DNA from: Oxytricha trifallax
Lineage: Eukaryota; Ciliophora; Spirotrichea; Sporadotrichida; Oxytrichidae
Length of the DNA stretch: 64,000 nt
Direction of reading: 5' to 3'
Assembly: GCA_000711775.1 (NCBI GenBank)
Contig: ARYC01000304.1
Coordinates: forward strand, 1 to 64,000
Below are positions 12,426 to 23,869 of the stretch, piece after piece; within the stretch, counting starts at the first letter, position 1, and each line of letters opens with the position of its first letter. Both the position numbers and the translations under genes were made by a program. A model generated the notes under the pieces. That model saw only the letters and a list, made by a program, of their open reading frames with translations, had not been told where the DNA came from and did not search any database.

Positions 12426-14441
12426 TCAAAAATTAGCAAAACATTAATGACCAGCAAATTTTACTTTACTTATAATTTCATTTATCAAATATTTAACTTT
12501 TATTATTTCATAATTTCGAAACATTCCTTTAATATATTTTCTCTTCTCCCAATAAAGCCAAATTAATAAAATGATTATTGTAAGCCCTACATATGCGTAG
12601 ATTATTCGCTTATAGTTGTGGCTCATGTAAACCTTAAAGATATTTATATAGGATTATAATGTATATTACTGTAGGTTTAAACAACGTTTTCTGGGAAAGA
12701 TCCCATCCATTAGTTCATAATTTAATTGTAATTATCCTCTGGAAGAACTCCACAGACCTTCTCGAAAGAATCTTAATCCCCATAATATGAGCTGCTCTTG
12801 ACAAGCTTAACAAAACTGCTATATAAGCACTTCTTGTAATTTTAACAAGCCCCTGGTAGAGAAATTTACTCTCCATTGATCGTCATGTTTACGTAATAAG
12901 TTGGATCAGTCTCACCTTCAACTACGGTTTTATGTAGTTCAAAGAGCACAGTTGAGGTAGCGTTCAAAAGTAATCTTGACTTAGAGTAATAAACGGATCT
13001 CGCTAGATTTATCAGTAATTCATCTTCAGCGAAAGCCATGTAGTACTTTATTCTGTTTACTGCTCTCTCAAGTGAGCCATTAGAATGTAAGTCTATAGTT
13101 GATTGGAATAAATTCAACATTTCAGTGAAAAGAGTAGTGAGATAAGCCTTGTTGGTAGTGGAGTTTTTGCCTATAGTCATATTTAAGAATTCCTTTTTTA
13201 GGCTTATCATATCAGTTGCTAATTATCTATCAAGTCCAGGCATTTAATATTGCTAAAGGTAAAGTGATGCAATTGTATCAGCATACTAAAGGGCGATACT
13301 TGAGTTAATTAAGGAAGGTGAAATTACAATTTATAATCGGAAATCGATAAATTAAAATTAAATAAATAATTAGGAAAGGAAACATAAAGAGATCAACAAT
13401 GATGGAGCGGTTACACTCATATAAAATGTAAGTTACAAAAAATGTCTTAATTAAATTTTTTATACAGGTCCAACCCAGTTAGAGCCGGTGCAGCACTAGA
13501 CACACAACTCGCAGCAGACTGAAGAGAAGAGACATTCAACGAAATCAAGAAGAAAATGTCAGATTATCTTAAGAAGAGTGGTTAAACTTAGTAAAATTCC
13601 TATAATGCATATTTTGATTATAATAAGCATTCTATTAAGCTTATTAAATTTCCATTATAAAATAAATATTATATTTTCACTTATTTTTCATAAATGTTTA
13701 ATATCTAAGCTAAATTTATCAAGGAATTTTAATATTTAGTATCCAAAATTTTTGATGCCAAGAGATTTTATTGGCGATTTAATATATCATTTTGTATCTA
13801 TGGACAAGTATTTAGTGGATTAAAGAGGTCTTAGGATCTGTTATACACGTTCAATGCTGGGAGGTAGTAAACTTTTTAATGCCATTTTCAAAATAATCTC
13901 ACAAAATAATATACTTCAAACTTTAGTTGAAAGGTAAAGGATTATTGGCAAGTTCAGTTTATGATTAGCTTAGAAGTTCTTAGTGCATTTACATTTCTGG
14001 TATAGCACTTGCACTTTAATTATCCTGCATAACCACTCTTTAATTCTATAAATTTGGTGAATATAATCCATGTAGTAATGCTTCTGCACTCTCACTGCTT
14101 TTATTTGAATTCTGTACCCTCACAAATATCTCAGCTGGATTAAGATCTTAGCTAATTAAGTTTTTCTATTCTATGTATTTCAAGCGCAATTATTAACCTA
14201 ATAAAAACTGTTATCTTCTTCCCATATCACTTAACTCCCCTTACTTATAAGTTGAGTTAATGTCTGGAAGTAAACCACTGTCAATATACTATTGGAATGG
14301 ATTTAGACCATATCCATTACTAAGTCCTGACTTTGTTAGTTAAAAGACAAAAAGTAGTTCATCGTTTGATTAACCAGCTATGAAAAGCAGTTAATTTACA
14401 AATGATAACAGTGCAATAATAGTTGATAGGTTTGCTTTCAT
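12426..14441 (-). CDS. Histidine acid phosphatase-like protein, catalytic motif lost
   Basis: ATG at 14441 gives a signal peptide, then the histidine acid phosphatase layout: an N-terminal strand, a Gly-Glu-Leu-Ser-x-x-Gly-x-x-x-x-x-x-Leu-Gly helix, a Ser-Ala-Glu-Ala-Leu-Leu-x-Gly-Leu-Tyr helix, then a C-terminal Leu-Phe-Glu-Leu-His strand, a Leu-Pro-Gly-Ala-Cys turn and a single transmembrane helix near 12540-12600, as in lysosomal acid phosphatase. The family's Arg-His-Gly-x-Arg-x-Pro site is replaced by Thr-Lys-Ser-Gly, so phosphatase activity is doubtful. IESs removed: 13869-13917 (pointer AAAGTTT), about 13280-13798 (pointer GATACAA) and about 12627-12670 (pointer TAC). Stop TGA at 12426-12428. 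Confidence 0.75.
13280..13798. other. IES, about 519 bp, pointer GATACAA (minus-strand sense)
   Basis: TTGTATC at 13273-13279 and 13792-13798; same codon phase in the acid phosphatase frame. It contains a candidate plus-strand exon pair (13399-13625). Confidence 0.7.
13399..13625 (+). other. Candidate short exon pair nested in the acid phosphatase IES
   Basis: ATGATG at 13399, nine codons, then a canonical intron 13428-13467 (GTAAGT...ATACAG) that splits a second ATG. Downstream codons look biased and GC-richer than the surroundings, but the frame meets TGA after about 18 codons, and other frames are open too. It may be a stray MDS of another gene whose remainder is elsewhere. Function unknown. 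Confidence 0.3.
13869..13917. other. IES, 49 bp, pointer AAAGTTT (minus-strand sense)
   Basis: AAACTTT at 13869-13875 and 13918-13924; excision joins the two phosphatase halves across a Pro-Phe-Asn...Leu-Pro-Pro segment. Confidence 0.75.
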
Positions 14442-14775
14442 TTTTCACAGTAATATTGTAAAATTAATAATTATTTATTCTAAATTTCAAATATTAATAA
14501 TATTATTAATATATTGCAATTATAGAATCGGTTTAATCCTATTGATGAAAGTTATTATCTATGAGATTTGTGAGGTTAATAAATATAAATGTTTAAAAAG
14601 TTTATCAATAGATCATTAATCAACTTGACCAAGTAAAAATCTGGGCAAGGGAATAGCAATTCATAAAAGAATACAATTAACTATTTAGGGCTCGTATCAT
14701 TTAGTAGTATGTTCTTAATGCAGAATTTAATGTAGAGGTATTATTTATTATATAATTATCAATTTAATAAACAAA

Positions 14776-15816
14776 ATGATTACTAGAAAGGGCGGTAAGT
14801 TTATATCAAAGTTTTCTAGCCTAATTAGCTTTATCTTCAAAATTTTAGTTTTTAGTTGAAGCACTCTGCATTTTATTTCAATATTGATGAGGAATTACTA
14901 ATATTCATACTATTTTTTTAGGCAAGGCAAAAGCTCAAAAGCCAGGTGAAGACACATTTGGAAATTAATATGGTTCTATCGATGAAATGTGGAAGAGAGA
15001 ATTAAAGCCTGATCCAGTAGAACTATAAAACGAAGAATTAAAAATTGAGGGTAGAGTTGGAGACCAGGATTCTTGGTACAAGAAGCAAGTTGAATATTGG
15101 AATGTAAGCTCTTAGAATACTTGGAATATCAATTAAAGCTCAATTTTAGCAATAAGAAGCGACAGTAGATGGTGTTTTGGGAGGATATGGCAAAGTGCAT
15201 CCAGTTGATGCAGATACTTCTTGCAACTTTTTAGATAGTTTTAAGACAAAAATTGGACATGTAAGAGCCTTAGATTGTGGAGCTGGCATTGGGAGAGTTA
15301 CAAAGAGTGTACTCTTAGATAGATTTGACTTTATTGATCTTGTGGAACCCTCTTAAGTTTAACTTGATAAAGCAAGAGAATATATTGGATCTGACAAAGT
15401 TCAAAAGTAAGTTTCGTACTTTAATCTATTAATAAATCAGAAAAATATGTTATCATATTCTAAACACGTTCTATAGCTTATACTGCAAGGGCCTGTAAGA
15501 ATTTGAATTTGAGCATAAGTATGATGTGATTTGGCTCTAATGGGTACTTTGCTACTTGACAGACGATGATTTAGTTCAATTCCTTAAAAAATGTGGTGAA
15601 AACCTCACAGACGAAAACAGTTTGATATTTGTGAAAGAAAACGTCCATGAGAGTAGTTTCTATGTTGATAAAGACGATAATAGTGTTGTGAGATCAGATC
15701 AGATTTTCTAAGATATTTTTGAGTAGGCTGGCTTCATTGTAGTCAAGCATGTTTACTAGTAAGGCTTTCCCAAAGAACTATTTAGAATTAGTTTGTATGC
15801 CTTGAAAAAAGCTTGA
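14776..15816 (+). CDS. NTMT1: Alpha-N-terminal protein methyltransferase (NTM1-like)
   Basis: Transfers methyl groups from AdoMet to the alpha-amino group of proteins with processed N-termini. ATG at 14776; three GT-AG introns, 14795-14921, 15104-15149 and 15407-15476; stop TGA at 15814. Family signatures read directly: Trp-Tyr-x-x-x-x-x-Tyr-Trp before the fold, Gly-Val-Leu-Gly-Gly-Tyr-Gly, the AdoMet motif Leu-Asp-Cys-Gly-Ala-Gly-Ile-Gly-Arg-Val, Leu-Val-Glu-Pro after strand 2, Trp-x-Gln-Trp-Val-x-x-Tyr-Leu-Thr-Asp motif IV, and a C-terminal Tyr-Ala-Leu. Length is about 265 residues, typical. No IES is needed: one uninterrupted MDS. Confidence 0.92.
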
Positions 15817-16155
15817 GATATTAAGTTAATCAATCAATCAATCAAAATCTTTTAATTTAATGATCACAAACTATTCTATAATGAAATCCTAACATTTACT
15901 TTCAATATTGATTGGTTAGAAAATAAGTTGTAAAAGTTAAAGTTCTAATAAATAATCTTATTTACGATGAGTAATAAATATCTAACTACTTATTTATATA
16001 AATTAGAGCTGCACTTCTATCTCTCTATTAAATTTTAAAGAATTTTTTCTGAGCACCTTCTACACTAAAAATATATTAGAGATTAGTATTTTCACTTACA
16101 AGGTGTGATTTTGGAAGACTCGGGTTGACTCCCAATGACATTATCATCACTAATC
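15817..16155. other. Intergenic spacer
   Basis: AT-rich, convergent between NTM1-like and PYM genes; nothing recognised. Confidence 0.5.
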
Positions 16156-17721
16156 TCAATTGAGATTAAGCTCAGCCATTCGTTAAACAATTTCATCCTT
16201 AGCAGCTAATTTTGCTTTTTCTTCTTCATTAAGCTCTCTTCCAGCTTACTCTAGCTTTTCAATTTGCTTCAGCTTTTTTCCGAGCTTCTTTATTTCCTTC
16301 TAGTTTTCTTCCTCTATGAATTAATAATTTAAATTTTGCAAATCATAAAGTATAAGGTTAAAATTGTTTATGGCTACTTACAATTAATCTCGTTGTTTAA
16401 TTAGGACAAGTCAAATTGATAGTCACTAGTGGACCCGTCCATATCCTTCTCCTCCTCGAATTGTTAAAGTCTGTTATCTGGCAGCTTTTCAGATGTCTTC
16501 ACACTTTAAACTGCATTTTGAGAACTTTCAGTTTTATTTTAAACTGAAGGCTATTGCTGGCTTGAAGTTACCACTACTTTTTTCTGGTACTTTTTTTTGC
16601 CCTTCGCAATTTGCACTTCAATATCTCTGCCAGTTTCTATTTATTGACTGGCAGGCTTGGGTTGTGCAATCGTGACTTAACGGTGATTCTGAGAAGAGAA
16701 GTCAGAGGGTAACTGTGACTATTTAATCTTTGATTACTATTGAACAGATTGATATTTTTGTGACTGTTAGGATGATATCATCGCATCAACTCTATTAAAA
16801 AAGCATTACTATTTTGAATATATTACTTATTCTTATTTTCCAAGGGCAGCTATTGCTTTTTAGGTTAATAAGAAAAACTTGCTTGCGACTCATTAATGCT
16901 AGGCATATCTCTAAGATTGCTTTAGTAAGGTCCATTACCAATCTAAATTAGCCAAATTTCACAAAATAAATTAAAATTACTTGTTAAGAACTGAACTACG
17001 CTTAACTATCAGTAATAGACATTTTATTTTATAGTTTACCATTTTTTTCATAGTAAACTTAGAAATCTAAATTTAAATAAAATTCATATTAGATAAAAAC
17101 TCGACTTTATTTAAAATTGCTAAAATAGTATAATTACAAATTAAACCACATTTTTTGTGCATTTTTATAAATTAAATTAATTCATTAATTTAAATCAATT
17201 TCAAACTTTGAAGGTTTAATTATCTTTTTATTGAGCTTTACTACGAATTTTCTAGAGTTCTTCATCCTCTAGTTTAAAAGTGCCTTCCGACTCAAATTTT
17301 CTCTAGCGAGCATTGAAGTTAGAATTGCTACTTTATTATTAGTTGTTATTCGTTTGCCATCCTTAACCAGAATTATGTTACTCTCTCTGTATTTAATATA
17401 TGAATACATAACTAATTTCTAAATTTACTTACCACACGGTGAGGTGCTTGATATTTGGCAACTTCCTCCATCGGAGTATAGCCAGGCTTTACTTTTAGAG
17501 ATTTCCGCCAAGTTCCATCTTCTCTGCGAGTTGCTGTAAAATCATGTTAAATTTCAAGTAAAAATTAGAAATAAATTACTCCTTCTAATTTATTGGGTTA
17601 TTTCACTGATAAATTTAGAGTTAAGAGTATCAGGTTTTGGGGGATAAATCTTTATAGAATTAATAGAGAAAATTAAGTTAGACTAACCTGGTATGAATTT
17701 ATCTTGGCGTTGGTGATCCAT
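16156..17721 (-). CDS. PYM1: PYM (partner of Y14-Mago), exon-junction-complex recycling factor
   Basis: Minus strand from ATG at 17721. The first exons encode the Mago-binding N-terminus: a Phe-Ile-Pro-x-x-x-Arg-x-Asp-Gly-Thr-Trp-Arg-Lys motif followed by Val-x-x-Gly-Tyr-x-Pro-x-Glu-Glu-Val, diagnostic of PYM. A Gln/Ser/Lys-rich middle follows, then a C-terminal Lys/Glu coiled region (16160-16320) like the family's ribosome-binding tail. Introns at about 17534-17687 and near 17405-17450, and one before the last exon (3' end TTCATAG). An IES at about 16911-17225 with pointer AGAT (minus-strand sense) joins the N-terminal part to the middle in frame; another break lies near 16760-16800. Stop at 16156-16158. 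Confidence 0.85.
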
Positions 17722-18128
17722 TAATAATTAATTCATTTAAATTACTGAAGAGAAAATATAAAATAATTTATATTACAATAATAAAAATGCATTTAGTATT
17801 TCACATTTCACTAAAACATTAATGATACTTATGAATAACTCAATTTTTATTCAAACAGCTTTTAAAAAAAACTGTTAATTTTAACATGTAAAGATATCAG
17901 AATTTATTAGATTTAATATAGAACAGAAATTAATAAATTATAAACAGTTTGAAAAATGCTGTGAAATTCGTAATTTAGCGATTTTTGATAAATTCCTTTG
18001 ATTTTATTGGTTGTGAGTAGTATTTAAGGTTAATTTATTCACAAATAATTTAAACTTTTATAAAAAACTAACACCCTAGACAACAACCACAACCCCCTAA
18101 ACGAACCCCGACGACCACCACTACCACT
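17722..18128. other. Divergent intergenic spacer
   Basis: Between the divergent PYM and downstream plus-strand gene. AT-rich; 18070-18128 is C/A-rich (ACC/CCC words) and may be leader or coding 5' end. Confidence 0.4.
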
Positions 18129-19263
18129 ATGAGACACACAGCAAACACCACCAACTACAATAGAATGAGAAACACTAGAACTACAACGGAATTTAATACG
18201 AATACCTCGACAAGCAGCTCTACTACCTCATCAGGAAGTACGACCACCTCTAATGGAGGAGGAGATCAATCTCCTGAGGGTAAGGCCCATGGCAGAATGC
18301 CAGGTAATTTTAAACATACCAACAGCAAGCGCCAATGTCAGCCTAAGCAACAATCAGGAGGTTGGATAAACCAACAGCAACTCAGTTCAACTTGTATACA
18401 CCAAGCTGAGGGCTCTATAGGATCCTAATGTGGAATCTAAGAGACTGATGAGAGCGATGTAGAGGGAGAAGAGAGAGCTGATCTCTGCTACATTGAATGT
18501 TTCGTCTCCCTTACCTATTACAGAATCAGGCAAAAACAACAACAACAAGGCTCAAACTGCATCATCAAACAGATGTCTTTACAGAATGAATCAGTTCAAC
18601 AATCACACTTTATTGACTGGGAATAGCACTATCTTTACCCAAGTAGGCCAAGCTTGCCCAATCAATATGCTTGAGTGCGATCAGCAACAGGGAACTGGAA
18701 TTAACACTTTAATATAAAATGAGGACAAGCAAAATCTTGAGAGCCATTTATTATGGAAGAGCCAAATAATAAACTGCCTCTCTGAGAGATGGAACAATTC
18801 TTTCTGTGTTAATGCACAGAACTAAAAGATAGCTGTTGAAAACTATCTTGGTGATGTGAACGACACAGTCAGCACTAGTTAGGGAATTAAGCATTTCTTA
18901 CACTATGATGCTGCTATGATAAAGTCAAAGGTAAATCGTATACCTGCTATAGCCAAAAAGCTTGAGATAACTGAGGATTTAGTTCAGGAGCGTTTGAGCT
19001 TTATGGTTTTGATGACTGAGACCTTAGACAGATTAATCTTCGAAGATGGAGCGACCCCAACCGATATAACTATTGGAGGTGAGGGTGGCTACAGAATCAA
19101 GGTCGACAACAACATGCAGCTCGATGAGAAGCTCAAGGAGTTAGAAGGTACTACCGGCATGACTCCATGGGGTGTATCAAAGAGCTACAAAGTTGAGGGT
19201 CTCACAGTTCATACTTTCATCGATATGAGATTTAAGGTCGAGCGTTACTCAACTATATTTTGA
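18129..19263 (+). CDS. Unrecognised protein with Thr/Ser/Asn-rich N-terminus
   Basis: ATG at 18129, stop TGA 19261-19263. A 22-nt GT-AG intron (18304-18325) is needed to keep the frame. The first 60 residues are Thr/Ser/Asn low complexity; a basic helical segment follows; the last 120 residues are compact and normal in composition (Ile-Pro-Ala-Ile-Ala-Lys-Lys-Leu, Met-Thr-Pro-Trp-Gly near the end). No family recognised. Codon use in the last 400 bp is GC-richer than most neighbours. The N-terminus may extend upstream because the C/A-rich stretch before the ATG is also open. Confidence 0.6.
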
Positions 19264-19556
19264 TAGAGCACCGATAGTCAATAAATTACTAAACACTATA
19301 CACGAATCAAACCCAGACAAATCATTAGAAGTAAATGGGTCGAACTAGAAAACAGATATAATCCTGATTCTTCGAACATCCAAAGAAGCTTTCAAATAGT
19401 TTATAAGCAAATTTATTTCCGGAATAAATATAGATAAACTGAACATAAAACAATTTATATCACTATGATTAATTTGATTAATTCATAAATTTCATAAAAC
19501 TTATTATTGAAACCTTCTTAATTTACACTCTTACTTTATATTATAATTAAAATTAG
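19264..19556. other. Intergenic spacer
   Basis: AT-rich, nothing recognised. Confidence 0.5.
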
Positions 19557-21608
19557 ATGTATCTGATGATCAAGGAACTCGAATAAGATATCATAATTTT
19601 GAACTGTTCCTAAAAGACTGTTGTAGTCTATAACAAAGAAACCGGTTGTTTCGAGTATATTGGACAACCCATTTACTTGAGTAACGATAGAGAACTCAAT
19701 GACATTGAAGAATTCCTTGCAAACATGCATCCATTTGAATTATTAGCATTTATTTTGCTAAAATAATCTATGATAATATGAATGGCACTATATAAAATAA
19801 TTTATTTTAATGCGTGCTTGGTTAAATCGCCAAGGCAATGACAGACTGACTCTCAAGAGTATCTTTGAGAGTATGGATAAAGAAAGCTTTGGAGAATTAA
19901 GTGAAAGCAGATTCTTGCAAGCTTTAGAGAAAGTAGGTGTGAGATTAAGATAAGTTGAGGTTAAAATGATTAAGGAGGTTCTAGACCCAAGAAGTATTGG
20001 ATTCTATAGATATAGACCACTTATCAGGGAACTGCAAGGAATCCCTCAACTTTATTAATACATTAATAAAAGCCCTCAATTTTTTAAGTTAATAAATAAA
20101 ACAAAACTAGAATTTTTAAACTTGATTTCTGCAACAAAGAGGTATTCAAGCTTGCCAAATTAGTAGAAGCTAGAGATTTGAATGAGGCTGATTTCAAGAA
20201 ACTAATAGATCCTACTCGTGAAGAATCCATGAACCTTACTCAGCTCTAAGAATCTTTCAAGCAAATCAAGAATGACAACTTCTAAATGAGCAACTACCAA
20301 ATACTATCGTCTATATTTCCCCTGTTGATGCCTATCTTGTAGAGAGAACTAGAGATGCACTTCAAAAGTCTTTAAGAAGTTTCCATGAAAACTTCCAGAG
20401 ACACTCTTCAAAGAAGAATAACTTCTTAGATTACGCTGAGCTTGAAAACCTACTTTTAGAAAATTCCTTGTCTCTAAAGCCAAACATGCTCTAAAGACTT
20501 TACTAGTTACTTGACCCAGGCAAGAAACTGTCTAAAATTGCATACAACAGCCTCAAGTTCTTGGTTAGTGGGGATGTTTCAGAGAAAGCAGTGTCAACAT
20601 CATTCGCTTAGAGATCTTATGACTATGAGCCATCACTGGATAGAGGGGCTGTTCTATCAGATGAAAGTTCTCAAGAAGAGTTATTAACATTAGTATATAT
20701 CAAATTAAATATTCAAAATTAGGTTATATTAATTTATAATTATTAATTCTGGTAATATTAGTTATTGATAATTTTGAAGTATACCAATAAAAAATGAAAT
20801 AAAAATAATCTTTAGATTTTGATTGAATTAATTTAGTAATAGAGAAATATAGGAATTATAATTTAATTGACTTTAATTTAATGATCTTATTTAGTTTGTT
20901 TTTTTTATATAGTATAAAAATTGTTAAAGTAATTCTTAATAAAAATGCTTAATTATTTAATTAAGCAACCTAAACCTATAAAAATTTAAATTTATAACAT
21001 TCATGATTAATAAATGAAAATTGTAAATCATAAATAAGTAATTTATAAATTAAGAAGAGTAGAACATTTGCAGAAACGCAGCTAGAAAGATTCTGCAGCA
21101 CTTCGCCCAACTCCAATCAACCAACTCATCCAGTAAGAGTCTCCAAGACTACTTCATGCAAAGAGACAAATTCCAGGAGGGTTTGATCTCTAGAGACGAC
21201 ATCGAGGAGATCCTAAGAGAATCCAGGATCCCTGAATTGGGAGGAGGGGACATCAAGGGACTGCTGAAATACGTGGACAGAAATAACCGAGGATATGTCG
21301 CCACTAATTCATTTATGGATAAACTAGTGGAACTCACACAGGAAACTAAGCATGAGCAGATACTCAGAACATTCGCACTTAATTAATAGAGGAAAAAAAG
21401 TAAAGGGAAGGTTACTCAGGATTTTAAAGTACTTTTTAATATAGACTTAATGTCAAGAGACAGGGTATTAACCTTAAATAAGAACTGCTTAAGTATGACA
21501 CAATAAAGCATGTAAATGATATTAGACAAGAAAACTTTTGGTAAAGCTCTAAATCAACTTCCAATCACAGTCAATGATGAATTATAATAAATATTTCCAT
21601 ATTGGTGA
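19557..21608 (+). CDS. Multi-EF-hand protein (EFCAB-like), four IESs
   Basis: ATG at 19557, stop TGA 21606-21608. Helix-loop-helix units recur, with a Phe-x-x-x-Asp-x-x-x-x-Gly-x-Leu-x-x-x-x-Phe pattern at about 19860-19920 and an Asp-Arg-Asn-Asn-Arg-Gly loop near 21270. Most loops lack full calcium ligands. Four IESs restore a single frame: 19729-19813 (pointer ATGC), 20053-20123 (AACTT), 20276-20289 (AATGA, only 14 bp) and 20682-21060 (AAGAAGAGT). Likely a cytoplasmic or axonemal calcium-related protein; the exact family is not settled. Unlike the CEP290-like EF-hand gene that follows, its segments are in order. Confidence 0.75.
19729..19813. other. IES, 85 bp, pointer ATGC
   Basis: ATGC at 19725-19728 and 19810-19813, same phase. 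Confidence 0.6.
20053..20123. other. IES, 71 bp, pointer AACTT
   Basis: AACTT at 20048-20052 and 20119-20123, same phase; removal corrects a frame change. Confidence 0.7.
20276..20289. other. Very short IES, 14 bp, pointer AATGA
   Basis: AATGA at 20271-20275 and 20285-20289; excision corrects the frame between two long coding stretches. Confidence 0.65.
20682..21060. other. IES, 379 bp, pointer AAGAAGAGT
   Basis: 9-bp repeat at 20673-20681 and 21052-21060 in the same phase; the interior is strongly AT-rich. Confidence 0.8.
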
Positions 21609-21682
21609 AAGTCCAGATTACAGAGGTACTCTTGATGTGAAAAATAAAAAATATCTCAATCTATCGCAATGAAAATTACAAT

Positions 21683-23082
21683 CTTAGAAAGATAGGTATT
21701 CTCTTCTTTCTTCTCAGTTGCATCTCTAAGCGCTCTCATCTCACTGAGCCTAATATTTTGCAATTTGGTACTCAATTCAATCATTCTATCACTAATTTCG
21801 CTATTTTTGCTCTTCTGCAGGAACTCCAGCTGCTCAGAGGCATGCTCTGCTTTAGCCAATGCCTCATCCATAATCAGCTGATTGGATCTGTATTTCGTTC
21901 TAATTGTGAAATAGACTTCCTCTAAGTCTGACTTAGACTCTGAGATCTCCTTGATTATCTTGTCGTATTGGTCTGCTTTCTCAAGGGTAAGGAAGATATT
22001 GGTGGAGTCCACTATTGACTTCTTGAGCTTCTCCAATTCTAGCTGCTTTTCCTAGACTACATTCTCTGCATCATGGTGCTCATATTCTTTTTAATATAAG
22101 ATATTTAAAAACTTCATAAATATCTAAATATTAATATTTTATATAGGTTATAATTATAATGTCTTTCAAAACTATTGTAATATTTGCTAAATAATTTTTT
22201 GAAAAGCTAAAAAAACATTGAAAAATTATTCACTATTTTTCTAAAATAGATTCAAAACGAGTTATCCATTTAATATTATTTTTTGTTATGCAATTTAACT
22301 ATTCTTTGTTGTGAAGTAGCTGCTCAACATTGAGTATAATCAGTAATTGATTATTATTTACTATGCCTTTTTGCTTATAGATCCTTTCTGAGGTCTCTAT
22401 TTTCAGTGAGAATCATATCGTATTTCTTGTTGACTGCTGCTTCTTGCCACCTGGAGAGCATAATCAAGTAGTACAGTTTGCCCAGTCTCTTCTGATCCTC
22501 ACTCTATGACGCCATTTCTCTGAATGCATTCACTAGATTCTCGTTTTCATCTTTCTTTCTCTCCATTGCTAGTTTCAGGCCTCTGGCTTGATCTGCGATG
22601 ACCTCTGTCATGTTCTTGTATGTAATCATTGCCAATTTATATATCATAAAATCAGTCATTTGTGGTTTTATGGTCAGGATTTTTAATGATGAAATGCTTA
22701 AATTATAATAGATCATGGCAGCTTTAGTCTCTACACACTCAGTTGAGAGTTCTTCAGTGAGTTTCTTAAGTTTCATGGCTTCATCTTTTCTAATGGACAT
22801 TTTGAGTTCTTCTTCCAAAGTCATAATCTTCTCCTTGTCCTTCAAGTATCTCTCAGTGAGATCGTTCCATTTCTTCTCCAGTGAATTATATTGATTTTGG
22901 ACTTCTATTTATGATTACTGAGCGTGATTGAGGATGTTGAAGGCTGTTTAGATCTTGGTTTGGAGTTGCTTTTCTCTGGTTTCTAGGATGTTTATTCTTG
23001 TTTGCAGCTGGATTTCTTAGTTTTGTCTTCCCATACCACCGGCTATTGTCTGGTTGTAGAGTTTCTAGTCTAATGCGGACAT
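21683..23082 (-). CDS. CEP290: CEP290 C-half-like protein, block 1 (N-terminus), translocated
   Basis: Minus strand from ATG at 23082. Almost entirely coiled coil, with the Leu-Ser-x-x-Leu-Gln-x-Ile-Arg-Leu-Ser-Glu-Met-Arg-Ala motif near 21740 that resembles the central part of CEP290, the ciliary transition-zone scaffold. An IES separates about 22340 and 22095 (probable pointer TAA). The block ends at pointer ACCTATCTTTCTAAG (plus-strand positions 21683-21697). The same 15 bp, in the same orientation, starts the next coding block at 38276-38290, 16.6 kb away, and joins in frame. So this N-terminal block lies downstream of the parts it must precede. Confidence 0.8.
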
Positions 23083-23256
23083 TTAGTAAAATTGATGTAA
23101 ATTATTTAAAAACAAATAAAATTATAAATTAAGAATCACTTTTTATCCCTTTAAAATTATTCTTTATATCAATAATACAAAAATTTCATGTAAAGATTCA
23201 AATCTTGAATAATAAATTTAAAAATTATTATATAATTTTAAGAATTAAAAGAAAAT

Positions 23257-23831
23257 TCAACTAATTCCATGACCTCTAGTCCCAGCAACACCCATAGACT
23301 GCGATTAATTAGCCTTCTCCGCTTCATAGCGCTCCTTCTCCAAGAAAAGCAGCGTGTTAATGTCAGTCTTAACTGTTTTATTATAGTCTGAGAGGAACTC
23401 GGGGAAAGATACCTTCCCATTCATATCAAAGTCAATAGACTAATAGATGTTTCTGGCTTGAGTTACACTCAGATTGATTTTCATTAATTCAAACATGTGT
23501 CTCAGTTCTTCAAAGTCAATTTCACCAGAGCCATCAACATCCACCTTGGCAAAAAGATTCTGTAAAACTCTTCCACTGCTTTGAAGGGCTTCATTAATCT
23601 TCATGTAGATTTGTTTCTTGAGTCTGAGTACATCATCTGGCACTCTATCGTAGGCTACATTCTTATTGCTGTCGTCCTCGTCTAATCTGATTTTATAGCG
23701 AGTGAAGATACGCAAGAATTCTTGATAATCTATGCCAGCCTGTTTGTCCTTCCAGAAATTATCAATGAACTTCTCTATGTCTGACTCGTCTAATTTCAAC
23801 TGTTTCATGCTCTTAAATGCATCCTTGAAAT
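23257..23831 (-). CDS. CEP290: CEP290 N-half-like EF-hand gene, block d (C-terminus)
   Basis: Entered from block c through the 16-bp pointer ATTTCAAGGATGCATT (23816-23831 inverted; 27064-27079 direct). It encodes EF-hand pairs, including a canonical loop Asp-Val-Asp-Gly-Ser-Gly-Glu-Ile near 23535 and Asp-Phe-Asp-Met-Asn-Gly-Lys-Val near 23425, then a short charged tail ending in TGA at 23257-23259. Human CEP290 has no EF-hands, so this C-terminal cap is a lineage-specific feature. Confidence 0.85.
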
Positions 23832-23869
23832 ATATGGGAAAGTATCATTCAATTACAGCAATAAGTGTA

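Noticed and set aside
8112..13298. TATCGC shared by the glycoprotein block and the acid phosphatase, as a possible join
   Set aside because: Both genes are better explained without it: the glycoprotein continues through a 13-bp pointer to 7578, and the phosphatase N-half joins through GATACAA.
19536..19730. Minus-strand open frame opposite the EF-hand gene start
   Set aside because: It is an antisense shadow of the plus-strand coding segment starting at 19557.
21071..21697. AAGATT link from the CEP290 C-half block 1 to the EF-hand gene at 21089
   Set aside because: The EF-hand gene is continuous through AAGAAGAGT, and block 1 has a 15-bp pointer to 38276-38290.
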